In this document: piece after piece, positions 44,977-52,537 of the stretch
Layout of the letters: every line of letters starts with the position of its first letter
How positions within the stretch are numbered: position 1 is the stretch's first letter
DNA from: CABZJG01 sp902512685
GTDB lineage: Bacteria; Pseudomonadota; Alphaproteobacteria; Rhodobacterales; Rhodobacteraceae
NCBI GenBank assembly: GCA_051201605.1
Contig: CP179201.1
Location: 2,666,001-2,730,000 of the forward strand
Direction of reading: 5' to 3'
Length of the DNA: 64,000 nt
Notes under the pieces: model-generated
The model's input: the letters and a program-made list of their open reading frames with translations, nothing else
What the model was told of the DNA's origin: nothing
Databases searched by the model: none
Program-made: the position numbers and the translations under genes

Positions 44977-45260
44977 GCCCGCGGCTTTAGATGATCAAGG
45001 CTCTCCTTCAGGATCACCTTGTCTAACTGCAAGTCAGCGACGATCTTCTTCAAGCGCTCGTTTTCTTTCTTGAGCAATTTCATCTCAGAAACCTGTGAAC
45101 GAGAAAGACCTCCAAACTTCTTGCGCCAGTAATAATAACTCTTATCTGAAATCCCAGCTTTGCGACACGCACTCAAAACGTCCAAACCATCGTGCAAATG
45201 AACATCAATCTCGCGTAACAACTTCAACACATCTTCATCAGAATAACGCTTCCGAGCCAT
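44973..45260 (-). CDS. IS3-family transposase OrfA
   Basis: 95 residues with an N-terminal helix-turn-helix (RYSDEDVLKLLREID...SACRKAGISDKSYYYWRKKFG) and a C-terminal leucine zipper (MKLLKKENERLKKIVADLQLDKVIL). It binds the IS ends and pairs with OrfB. It overlaps orfB by 4 bases in a -1 register. Confidence 0.93.
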   Translation of the reverse strand: MARKRYSDEDVLKLLREIDVHLHDGLDVLSACRKAGISDKSYYYWRKKFGGLSRSQVSEMKLLKKENERLKKIVADLQLDKVILKESLDHLKPRA

Positions 45261-45315
45261 GTTTCCTTACTCCCTTTGCCAAAATATACTGGCACAGTTC
45301 TAGGGGGCTAAGACA

Positions 45316-45465
45316 ATGAACCTGCTCTGGATTGGCGGTCTTGCGCTTTATGTTTTGGTCGAAAAGCTGGCCCCACGCGGCGATATTCTTTGCAAAATAA
45401 CCGGCGTAGGGCTTTTGATCTGGGGTCTTTCCCTGCTTTGGCCGCTCATCAGTAATGCTGTTTGA
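45316..45465 (+). pseudogene. 3' remnant of a DUF2182 membrane-protein gene
   Basis: 49 residues, MNLLWIGGLALYVLVEKLAP then GDILCKITGVGLLIWGLSLLWPL. This is the final helix pair of DUF2182 (predicted metal-binding integral membrane protein); the MNLLW...YVLVEKLAP block is characteristic. The IS end lies directly before the Met codon and the first two thirds of the gene is not found on the other side of the IS, so the gene is destroyed, not merely interrupted. Confidence 0.78.
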
Positions 45466-45576
45466 AATCAAAAAAAGGGAAGGAGGTTTTTCGGTTTAAG
45501 AATGTCGAGACATCAATAAAAAAAGGTATAACCTTGAAAATTTTTCAATCATCTAAACTAAAATGGAGATATTTTT

Positions 45577-45978
45577 ATGAAACGCATTCAGATACTTAGC
45601 GTAGCACTCGCTTTGGGGGGTTGTGCTGTGACTGGCGCCAACGCAGATGCACACAAGCCGGAACATCCCATCCTAACCCCACTCGAGCCAGAAGCGATGG
45701 AGGGAAAGTATACGGAGCTGTTAGCCTATGAAGACCAGTTTCAAAAGAACACTGGATTTGACCTGAAAACCTATCAGTTGATCAGCCTTGCAGCGGCGGC
45801 TGGCATGAAATGCGAATACTGTATTCTGTACCATACCGCTGTCGCCAAAAAGGCAGGTGCCAGTGATGAAGAAATCAAATCCGTGGCCATGATGTCGGGT
45901 TTGATCGCCATCAGCAGCACCATGTTATATGCCAATCAATTCGATATTGAGCTCTTAAGAAAAGCAATGTCGCAATAA
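45577..45978 (+). CDS. Exported carboxymuconolactone decarboxylase/AhpD-like protein
   Basis: 133 residues. Signal MKRIQILSVALALGGCAVTG with either a lipobox (LGGC, Cys16) or a Sec cleavage at ANA-DA near residue 23. Then an AhpD-like domain with the redox motif C79-E-Y-C82 and H86 (CEYCILYHTAVAKKAGAS), as in alkylhydroperoxidase AhpD, and the helix SVAMMSGLIAISSTMLYANQF. Exported members of this fold are rare. Possible thiol peroxidase-like or DsbA-like activity in the periplasm is inference. A ribosome-site GGAG lies about 10 bases before the start. Confidence 0.8.
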   Translation: MKRIQILSVALALGGCAVTGANADAHKPEHPILTPLEPEAMEGKYTELLAYEDQFQKNTGFDLKTYQLISLAAAAGMKCEYCILYHTAVAKKAGASDEEIKSVAMMSGLIAISSTMLYANQFDIELLRKAMSQ

Positions 45979-46055
45979 GCGGCGCGCGCAACTGAGGCGC
46001 AGCAGGCTGTTGTGCTTCAGACCAAACCCCCGCGAAATAAGTTGAAAATTCTTTA

Positions 46056-46229
46056 TCAGAAGCCTTTTCCCAAACCATTAAGCGTATTTTTAAGGCGGGG
46101 CGAGACCGGCGTTTCATATCCGGTTTCCCAGTTTTTAGGTTTGGTGTTGGTTTTGATATAGGGCATGGCGAAATAAAATCCGGCGGCAAAGCCCGCAATA
46201 ATAACGATCGCTACTATACCCTGCTTCAT
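46056..46229 (-). CDS. 57-residue single-membrane-segment protein
   Basis: Begins MKQGIVAIVIIAGFAAGFYFAM (a clear hydrophobic segment), followed by a soluble tail PYIKTNTKPKNWETGYET ending NGLGKGF. Small Gram-negative proteins of this layout are usually inner-membrane. No good ribosome site (GACGGG 6 bases before the ATG). Unknown function. Included because codon composition is protein-like and the frame ends cleanly; it is convergent with the AhpD-like gene. Confidence 0.5.
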   Translation of the reverse strand: MKQGIVAIVIIAGFAAGFYFAMPYIKTNTKPKNWETGYETPVSPRLKNTLNGLGKGF

Positions 46230-46478
46230 TTACCCGTCACCGATCACTGCTTTACATAAGGCTTGGCATTATTTTTACCCATTGCGACGCCAAAAGCCAA
46301 GCGCTGTGTATTTCTAATCTGCCTGGCCGGTGTTTAGCTCGACATAGCGCTGCATTCAATCAAGCCCCTCTTGCGTTGTGGTGCGGGCCGGCAGTCACAG
46401 CCAATGCCCTAAGAAGCGGAAATTTCAGCCATAGCCAAGACAAACAATCACCAGAAATGGCATACGGATCGGCAACTA
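46230..46478. other. Intergenic stretch, possible decayed coding remnant
   Basis: No intact gene. On the minus strand LPARTTTQEGLD-stop-MQRYVELNTGQAD-stop around 46330-46400 looks like protein with an internal TGA, suggesting a pseudogene tail of unknown origin. Too short to name. Confidence 0.25.
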
Positions 46479-46718
46479 TTAAAAGGCCTTAAACGTCAGC
46501 GTTGTCAAAGAACGCTCGATATTCGGAATATCCAGAAGGTTATCATTAACAAACTTGCCCACATCGTCATTTTCATCCACATAAAGCTTCAGCAATAGAT
46601 CGTAATTTCCGCTGGTTGAATACAGCTCAGAGTGTAATTCACGCAGCACGATTTCATTGGCGACCTCATATGTGGTGCCCGGTTTGCAGCGCAGTTGTAT
46701 AAAGACGCAAGTGCTCAT
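46479..46718 (-). CDS. RAM-domain (Lrp/AsnC ligand-binding) protein without HTH
   Basis: 79 residues that form only the ligand-binding (RAM) domain of Lrp/AsnC regulators: STCVFIQLRCKPGTTYEVANEI, then SGNYDLLLKLYVDENDDVGKFVN and ERSLTTLTFKAF. No DNA-binding helix-turn-helix. GAGG lies 7 bases before the ATG at 46718; longer in-frame starts would run into the hisB region and lack similarity. Such stand-alone domains can bind amino acids or pair with full Lrp proteins. It is divergent from hisB (140 bases), suggesting a possible link to amino-acid metabolism. Confidence 0.82.
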   Translation of the reverse strand: MSTCVFIQLRCKPGTTYEVANEIVLRELHSELYSTSGNYDLLLKLYVDENDDVGKFVNDNLLDIPNIERSLTTLTFKAF

Positions 46719-46858
46719 TAGATCCTCAGCTTTCATCCATTTTTGCTCTGTTATGCCCTGCCAAAGCAGGCCTGACAAGCGGTGTGCGCACGCAAGGACT
46801 TGGCGAGCGCGGCTTCGCGCTCTATAAGGACGTCGAAACACAGCGATGGACAGATAAG

Positions 46859-47446
46859 ATGCGCACAGCTCAGCTCGACCGCAGCACGTCGGAAACCAAG
46901 ATCAGCGTAACGCTGAATTTGGACGGAACCGGCGTATACGACAACCAGACCGGGATCGGCTTTTTTGACCATATGCTGGATCAGCTGTCGCGCCATTCGC
47001 TGATTGATATGACCGTTCGCGCAGAAGGCGACACACATATTGATGATCACCACACTGTGGAAGATACCGGCATTGCGATCGGCCAGGCGCTCGTCGCGGC
47101 TTTAGGCGATAAAAAAGGCATCTCCCGCTACGGCAGTTGCAATCTGCCCATGGATGATGCGCAAATCGCCTGCGCGCTCGATCTATCCGCGCGCGCCTAT
47201 CTGATTTGGAATGTCAATTTCACCAGCGCAAAGATTGGTGGTTTTGACAGCGAATTGGTGCGTGAGTTTTTTCAAGCTCTGAGCACCCATGGCGGCATAA
47301 CCCTGCATATTGATCAGCTGCACGGGATCAATAGCCACCACATTGCCGAAGCAACGTTTAAAGCCGTTGCCCGCGCTTTGCGGATGGCAGTGGCGCCCGA
47401 TGCGCGTTTTGCCGGGGCCCTGCCCTCGACCAAAGGGGCGCTCTAG
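46859..47446 (+). CDS. hisB: Imidazoleglycerol-phosphate dehydratase HisB
   Basis: 195 residues, monofunctional dehydratase without phosphatase domain. Motifs GIGFFDHMLDQLSRHS, DDHHTVEDTGIAIG and HHIAEATFKAVARALR hold the manganese-binding His/Glu. It dehydrates IGP in histidine synthesis. The start at 46859 begins MRTAQLDRSTSETK in line with the family. It leads a his unit hisB-hisH, then hisA-hisF-hisE. Confidence 0.97.
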   Translation: MRTAQLDRSTSETKISVTLNLDGTGVYDNQTGIGFFDHMLDQLSRHSLIDMTVRAEGDTHIDDHHTVEDTGIAIGQALVAALGDKKGISRYGSCNLPMDDAQIACALDLSARAYLIWNVNFTSAKIGGFDSELVREFFQALSTHGGITLHIDQLHGINSHHIAEATFKAVARALRMAVAPDARFAGALPSTKGAL

Positions 47447-47452
47447 CGGGTC

Positions 47453-48088
47453 ATGCAAACAGCCATTATCGATTACGAAAGCGGCAATCTGCATTCCGCG
47501 CGCAAAGCTTTTGAGCGGATCGCTGCTGAAACCAACGCCGGTTCGGTCGTTGTAACCAGCGATCCTGATGTTGTCGCCCGCGCTGATCGCATTGTTTTGC
47601 CCGGCGATGGGGCTTTTCCAGCCTGCCGCGATGCGTTGCTCGCCTCTGATGTCTATGCCGCGATGACGGAAGCGGCAGTGGCGCGCGCGCGGCCCTTTTT
47701 GGGGATTTGTGTTGGTATGCAGTTGATGGCTGAACGCGGCGAAGAATATCGCGACACCCCAGGTCTGGGATGGGTTCGCGGATCGGTTCGTCGCATCCAG
47801 CCGCAAGATACGCATTTAAAAATTCCACATATGGGATGGAACAATCTGGTAATTGATACCGTTCACCCGTTACTAGACAGGATCGAAACCGGGGATCATG
47901 CCTATTTCGTTCATTCCTACCAGATGGAAATGGATGATCCCAAGCAGCGCCTTGCACATGTTGATTATGGCGGCAACATCACCGCTATTGTCGGACAGGG
48001 CACTATGGTCGGCACCCAGTTCCATCCGGAAAAAAGTGCCGCGACCGGTCTTAGGCTGATCGCCAATTTCTTGCGCTGGACACCTTAG
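47453..48088 (+). CDS. hisH: Imidazole glycerol phosphate synthase, glutaminase subunit HisH
   Basis: 211 residues of class I glutamine amidotransferase. Nucleophile Cys in LGICVGMQLM and the catalytic His/Glu in GTQFHPEKSAATG are present. It feeds ammonia to HisF in IGP synthase. It begins 6 bases after hisB stop. Confidence 0.96.
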   Translation: MQTAIIDYESGNLHSARKAFERIAAETNAGSVVVTSDPDVVARADRIVLPGDGAFPACRDALLASDVYAAMTEAAVARARPFLGICVGMQLMAERGEEYRDTPGLGWVRGSVRRIQPQDTHLKIPHMGWNNLVIDTVHPLLDRIETGDHAYFVHSYQMEMDDPKQRLAHVDYGGNITAIVGQGTMVGTQFHPEKSAATGLRLIANFLRWTP

Positions 48089-48095
48089 GCGCGGA

Positions 48096-48488
48096 TTACT
48101 TTACCCGCATCCATGTGCCACCATCACGGCAAATAACAAACACACAGCCCGATACTTTCAACATGTCGCCTTCAAGCACAAGTTTAGAGGCATAGGTTTT
48201 ATCTCGGTCTGGCGCCCAGATTTTGCCGCCCCCATATTTGCCACTGCCTTTGGCTTTCATATTCCAAATAATACTTTTACCAATATTTTCGCTTTCAACT
48301 GACTTTCCCGCCGCATTAAAAGACTTCACCAAAATTCCGCAAATCGTACCATCGCAGTCTTGAACATTAATATGTCCAAAATTCCCATTGTCATCCGGGA
48401 TGGTTTGCCAGAGCCCGTAAATTGGATCCGCCGCTGCAAAAGATGTGGACAAAAACAACCCCAAAACCGCAAAAGTCAAACGTTTCAT
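48096..48488 (-). CDS. Exported DUF2147 domain protein
   Basis: 130 residues with a Sec signal peptide (MKRLTFAVLGLFLSTSFAAA-DP) and the DUF2147 fold: YGLWQTIPDDNG, CDGTICGILV, GKIWAPDRDKTYASKLVL, CVFVICRDGGTWMRV. Periplasmic or surface; function of the family is not established. It is on the strand opposite the his genes and lies between hisH and hisA, so it splits that unit and probably has its own promoter on the hisA side. Confidence 0.85.
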   Translation of the reverse strand: MKRLTFAVLGLFLSTSFAAADPIYGLWQTIPDDNGNFGHINVQDCDGTICGILVKSFNAAGKSVESENIGKSIIWNMKAKGSGKYGGGKIWAPDRDKTYASKLVLEGDMLKVSGCVFVICRDGGTWMRVK

Positions 48489-48632
48489 GTCGTGTCCTCC
48501 ATTGATTGCTTAAATGATGACTTTATTTGGGTGATTTTAGCAAGGCTCTAGTTGCGTTACGTTGCATTTTATATCAGGGCATGGCACATGGCGCATACGT
48601 TTTCGCCTGTCGTTTTTTAAGAAAGACCCAAA

Positions 48633-49355
48633 ATGATCCTTTATCCGGCAATTGACCTTAAAGATGGCAATGCGGTGCGGCTATTGCGCGGTGATATGGA
48701 TAAATCAACCGTTTTCAACACAGACCCAGCCGCCCAAGCCATGGCCTTTGTTGCACAAGGATGTGAATGGCTGCATTTGGTCGATCTGAATGGCGCATTT
48801 GAAGGTGAGCCCGTCAATGCAGCCCCGGTCGAGGCCATCTTGGAACAAACCAACGTCCCCGCGCAGCTTGGCGGCGGCATCCGGGATATGGCAACCATTG
48901 AACGCTGGCTCAGAAAAGGTCTGGCGCGGGTGATTTTGGGAACGGTTGCTGTGGAAAATCCGGGCCTTGTGCGCGCCGCAGCAAAGGCTTTCCCCGGGCA
49001 AATTGCCGTAGGAATTGATGCACGCGATGGGCGCGTTGCGACCAAAGGCTGGGCCGAAGAGACCAATGTACTTGTAACCGATCTTGCCCGCTCGTTCGAA
49101 GATGCAGGCGTTGCGGCTATCATTTACACCGACATTAACCGCGATGGGGCGATGCAGGGGCCGAACATAAAAGCCACTGCCGCACTGGCCCAAGCCGTTT
49201 CAATACCGGTTATTGCATCGGGCGGCGTATCATCGCTTGCAGATTTAATCGCACTGCGCGATTGCGGGGCGGCGCTTGATGGTGCAATTTCCGGCCGCGC
49301 GCTCTATGATGGGGCAATCGATCTTGCCCAAGCATTGGAGGCACTCAGTGCTTAA
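48633..49355 (+). CDS. hisA: ProFAR isomerase HisA
   Basis: 240 residues, TIM barrel. MILYPAIDLKDGNAVRLLRGD carries the first catalytic Asp; the second half has IIYTDINRDGAMQGPNI with the second Asp and phosphate-binding SGGVSSLADL. It converts ProFAR to PRFAR. AAGAAAG precedes the ATG. hisF overlaps its end by 8 bases. Confidence 0.97.
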   Translation: MILYPAIDLKDGNAVRLLRGDMDKSTVFNTDPAAQAMAFVAQGCEWLHLVDLNGAFEGEPVNAAPVEAILEQTNVPAQLGGGIRDMATIERWLRKGLARVILGTVAVENPGLVRAAAKAFPGQIAVGIDARDGRVATKGWAEETNVLVTDLARSFEDAGVAAIIYTDINRDGAMQGPNIKATAALAQAVSIPVIASGGVSSLADLIALRDCGAALDGAISGRALYDGAIDLAQALEALSA

Positions 49356-50112
49356 AACCCGCATCATTCCCTGCCTTGATGTGGCGGATGGCCGGGTGGT
49401 CAAAGGGGTGAACTTTGTGGGCCTGCGTGATGCCGGTGATCCGGTTGATGCAGCGCGGGCCTATGATGCGGCGGGGGCCGATGAGCTGTGCTTTCTTGAT
49501 ATCAATGCCACCCATGAAAACCGCGGAACGATGTTTGATATGGTGCAGCGCACCGCTGAGCAATGCTATATCCCCCTGACGGTGGGCGGCGGTGTCCGTA
49601 GCCCGCAAGATGTGCGTGCGCTTCTATTGGCAGGGGCGGATAAAGTTAGCTTTAATTCCGCTGCTGTGGCCAATCCCGATGTGGTGGCCGAAGCGGCAAA
49701 TCAGTTTGGAAGTCAGTGCATTGTGTGCGCCATTGATGCCAAAACTGTTGCCCCCGGAAAATGGGAGCTGTTCACCCATGGCGGCCGCAAACCCACAGGC
49801 ATTGATGCTGTTGAATTTGCAAAGATGATTGCCGCCAAAGGCGCAGGCGAGATTTTGCTAACCTCGATGGACCGTGATGGCACCAAGGCCGGTTTTAATC
49901 TGCCCATGACCCGCGCGATTGCAGATGCGGTGAATGTGCCGGTGATCGCATCGGGGGGCGTTGGCACATTGGATCATCTTGTTGAGGGCGTCACCAAGGG
50001 TGGTGCTTCGGCAGTTCTTGCCGCTTCGATCTTTCATTTTGGCGAATTCACCATTGCCGAGGCCAAAGCGCATATGGCGGCGGCCGGCATTCCGATGAGG
50101 TTAGTATCATGA
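49348..50112 (+). CDS. hisF: Imidazole glycerol phosphate synthase, cyclase subunit HisF
   Basis: 254 residues, starting with GTG at 49348 (LKTRIIPCLDVADGRVVKGVNF), with GGAGG 5 bases upstream inside the end of hisA. An upstream in-frame ATG at 49276 would lie deep in hisA and add 24 residues without similarity. First catalytic Asp in CLDV, second in TSMDRDGTKAGFN; ASGGVGTLDHL is the phosphate loop. With HisH it makes IGP and AICAR. Confidence 0.97.
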   Translation: MLKTRIIPCLDVADGRVVKGVNFVGLRDAGDPVDAARAYDAAGADELCFLDINATHENRGTMFDMVQRTAEQCYIPLTVGGGVRSPQDVRALLLAGADKVSFNSAAVANPDVVAEAANQFGSQCIVCAIDAKTVAPGKWELFTHGGRKPTGIDAVEFAKMIAAKGAGEILLTSMDRDGTKAGFNLPMTRAIADAVNVPVIASGGVGTLDHLVEGVTKGGASAVLAASIFHFGEFTIAEAKAHMAAAGIPMRLVS

Positions 50113-50420
50113 CCCTAGACGAGCTATTTTCCACCATTGAGTCCCGCGCAAGCGCCGATCCGTCAGAAAGTTGGACCGCCAAACTCTTGGCGCATGGTCC
50201 AGAAAAATGCGCCAAAAAATTCGGCGAAGAATCTGCCGAAGCCATTATTGAAGCGGTCAAAGGCAACCGCGCGGGCTTGACCGCTGAAGCCGCTGATGTG
50301 CTTTACCACTTGCTGGTAATGCTAAAATCACGCGATGTGGCGCTTGCCGATGTGATGGCTGAATTGGACCGGCGTCAGGCCCAATCAGGCTTGGCGGAAA
50401 AGGCCGCGCGCAAAACATGA
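50109..50420 (+). CDS. hisE: Phosphoribosyl-ATP diphosphatase HisE
   Basis: 103 residues, alpha-helical MazG-type fold. PESWTAKLLAHGPEKCAKKFGEESAEAIIEA and the following AADVLYHLLVML with metal-binding Glu and Asp fit. It hydrolyses PR-ATP to PR-AMP in histidine synthesis. It overlaps hisF by 4 bases. hisI was not seen in the window. Confidence 0.95.
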   Translation: MTLDELFSTIESRASADPSESWTAKLLAHGPEKCAKKFGEESAEAIIEAVKGNRAGLTAEAADVLYHLLVMLKSRDVALADVMAELDRRQAQSGLAEKAARKT

Positions 50421-50710
50421 TAAGGCATATCGTTTTTTTCAGTGCAAAAACCCAAAAAGATATTGATAAAATCGGCGATGGTTTGCGCATTTTGAAAGAT
50501 AATCCTCACGTTCAAACATTTGAAGTTCAACGCAATCTTGCTACAGATACAATTGAACAAGAACCTGTAGACTGGGTTGTGTATGGTGAGTTTAAAGATG
50601 CAGAGGCCTTGGATGCATTCAAGCGACATCCCACATACCAGCATGCCATAGAAATTGTGCGCCCTCTGCGTAATCTGCGTTTGGCCGCCGATTTTCAAAC
50701 TGCGCCATAA
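50417..50710 (+). CDS. Dabb (stress-responsive A/B barrel) domain protein
   Basis: 97 residues of a single dimeric alpha/beta barrel: IRHIVFFSAKTQKDIDKIGDGLRIL, TFEVQRNL, DWVVYGEFKDAEALDAFKRHPTY and a C-terminal LRLAADF strand. The family has no single known reaction. It overlaps hisE by 4 bases, so it is translated with the his genes; whether it acts in histidine synthesis is not shown. Confidence 0.82.
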   Translation: MIRHIVFFSAKTQKDIDKIGDGLRILKDNPHVQTFEVQRNLATDTIEQEPVDWVVYGEFKDAEALDAFKRHPTYQHAIEIVRPLRNLRLAADFQTAP

Positions 50711-50850
50711 AATACATGGCCGCAAGACAGGCGCGCCAAAGCTAGAGCCCTACGATAAATCTTGGCTTGAGTTGCATTTTTTGATTGCAAAACGATAATT
50801 TCTGGCGATGGTGTTGCTGTTTACAACACCTAACAAAGACTGGGTATCGC

Positions 50851-51957
50851 ATGGCCACAATCGTCAACAGCTGGAATGAATGGGATCCTTTGAAACATGT
50901 GATTGTCGGCCGCGCCGATGATTGCCATATTCCGCCCGAAGAACCCGCGCTGGATGCCAAGGTGCCCGAAGATAGTGATATGCGCGGACAGTGGGGGCGC
51001 CGGCCCCAAGAAACCATCGATCGTGCCAATGAGCTGCTTGATAATTTTGCAAATATGTTGGAAAAACGGAGGGTTACGGTGGATCGACCCACGCCGACTG
51101 ATTTTTCAAAACCGGCTACAACACCCGATTTTCACACCGACAGCCAGTTTGGCTGCATGCCGCCGCGCGATGTTTTGCTGACCGTTGGGTCCGAAATTCT
51201 TGAGGCAACAATGTCGTATCGGTGTCGCTGGTTTGAATATCTGTGCTACCGGCCATTGATGGAGCGTTACTGGGAGGAAGATCCAAATTTCCGCCATGAA
51301 GCAGCGCCCAAGCCACGTCTGACGGATGAAGATTACCACCACGATTACCTTTCAGATAAAATTGGGGTTGAGAAGCGCCTCAAGTGGGCGGCTGAGAAGT
51401 TTTTTGTCACCACCGAACAAGAACCGCTGTTTGATGCGGCCGATGTGCTGCGCTTTGGCCGTGATCTGGTGGTGCAGCACGGCTTTACTACCAACCTCAA
51501 AGGTATTGAATGGCTGCGCCGGCATTTTCCTGATCACCGCGTGCACACGGTGAATTTCCCCGGCGATCCCTATCCGATCCATATTGACGCAACCTTTACA
51601 CCGCTGCGCCCGGGGCTCATCCTGAACAACCCTCAACGGCGCCTGCCAGATGAACAGCGCGGCATGTTTGAGAAAAATGACTGGCAAATCGTAGATGCGG
51701 CGCAACCGGCGCATAACGCGCCGCCGCCCCTGTGCTATTCATCAACATGGCTGAGCATGAATGTTTTGGTGCTGGATCCCAAAACCGTCTGCGTTGAAAA
51801 ATCCGAAGTGTATCAAGCCGAACAGATGGACAAGCTTGGTATGGAGGTGGTTGAGGTCGAGCTGCGCGACGCCTATGCCTTTGGCGGCGGACTGCATTGC
51901 TGCACCGCAGACGTTTACCGCGAAGGCACATGCGAAGATTATTTTCCAGTAAAATAA
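50851..51957 (+). CDS. Arginine:glycine-type amidinotransferase
   Basis: 368 residues. The sequence follows eukaryotic AGAT closely: NSWNEWDPLKHVIVGRAD start, FDAADVLRFGRDLVVQ (catalytic Asp region), GIEWLRRHFPDHRVH, HIDATFTPLRPG (catalytic His), CYSSTWLSMNVLVLDPKTV, GGGLHCCTADVYR (catalytic Cys). It transfers an amidino group from arginine to an amine, for glycine giving guanidinoacetate; the acceptor here is not known. The start at 50851 gives the family N-terminus (MATIVNSWNE); an in-frame start at 50785 adds Cys-rich sequence with no similarity. About 140 bases after the Dabb gene. Confidence 0.9.
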   Translation: MATIVNSWNEWDPLKHVIVGRADDCHIPPEEPALDAKVPEDSDMRGQWGRRPQETIDRANELLDNFANMLEKRRVTVDRPTPTDFSKPATTPDFHTDSQFGCMPPRDVLLTVGSEILEATMSYRCRWFEYLCYRPLMERYWEEDPNFRHEAAPKPRLTDEDYHHDYLSDKIGVEKRLKWAAEKFFVTTEQEPLFDAADVLRFGRDLVVQHGFTTNLKGIEWLRRHFPDHRVHTVNFPGDPYPIHIDATFTPLRPGLILNNPQRRLPDEQRGMFEKNDWQIVDAAQPAHNAPPPLCYSSTWLSMNVLVLDPKTVCVEKSEVYQAEQMDKLGMEVVEVELRDAYAFGGGLHCCTADVYREGTCEDYFPVK

Positions 51958-51985
51958 AAGTTTGTCACGGCAAGCAGCAGCAGGG

Positions 51986-52462
51986 TTAAAACAGACGGGA
52001 TGAAATAACCCCGGTGTTAACGCCATATTTCCGCAGTTCGCCAAAAAGCCGCTGACGCTCCATTTTGGGGCAAAGATTTTGAATTACATCAATGCCACGC
52101 GCTTCGGCTTTGGTAGCAGCAGCAGAGTGTTCAACACCGATTTGCATCCAGATGGTTTTTAAATCTGCAAAGCAGGCCAATGCTTCGTCTACAATGGCTG
52201 GCACTGCTTCTGATTTACGGAAAATATCAATCATATCAACTGGTTCTTTGATCTCCGACAGCTGTGCATACACTTTTTCCCCAAATAATATTTTACCTGT
52301 ATGTTTGGGATTGACCGGGATCACACGGTAGCCTTTGAACCCAAGATAACGGGCAACAAAATAACTTGGTCGGATTGGATTGGGGCTCACACCGACCGCT
52401 GCGATCACTTTGGTTCGGGTTAAAATATCGTGCAAATAGCGATGGGAATATGTGTTTGACAC
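51986..52462 (-). CDS. CoA-binding domain protein
   Basis: 158 residues, CoA_binding_2 Rossmann fold: TKVIAAVGVSPNPIRPSYFVARYL, VIPVNPKHTGKILFG, PVDMIDIFRKSEAVPAIVDEAL, IWMQIGVEHSAAATKAEARGIDVIQNLCPKME (described by ends). Related to the CoA-ligase nucleotide domain but stand-alone; function unknown. Convergent with the amidinotransferase gene. Confidence 0.88.
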   Translation of the reverse strand: MSNTYSHRYLHDILTRTKVIAAVGVSPNPIRPSYFVARYLGFKGYRVIPVNPKHTGKILFGEKVYAQLSEIKEPVDMIDIFRKSEAVPAIVDEALACFADLKTIWMQIGVEHSAAATKAEARGIDVIQNLCPKMERQRLFGELRKYGVNTGVISSRLF

Positions 52463-52537
52463 GCGCAGCCTCTTTTCTTTGGTTCTGACTTACTGCATAG
52501 TCATGAAATATTCAAAGCTTTCCGACTAGGTGAGGGT

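Larger units (their letters stand above)
44117..45315 (-). mobile_element. IS3-family insertion sequence (1.2 kb)
   Basis: Transposase genes orfA and orfB on the minus strand are bounded by terminal inverted repeats TGTC-TAGCCCCCTA (44117-44130, inner end of orfB stop lies inside) and the complement of TGTCTTAGCCCCCTA (45301-45315), identical apart from one T. HPNHIWAIDFV and the DDE arrangement place it in the IS407-like part of the IS3 family, which normally makes 4-bp target duplications. No target duplication is seen (outer bases AAAC and ATGA). Confidence 0.88.

Noticed and set aside
45238..45471. 77-codon minus-strand frame across the IS right end
   Set aside because: It crosses the IS boundary and is antisense to the DUF2182 remnant, which explains the sequence better.
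46230..46478. Pseudogene tail on the minus strand
   Set aside because: Two short peptide-like stretches with stops; too short to identify, so left as a gap note only.
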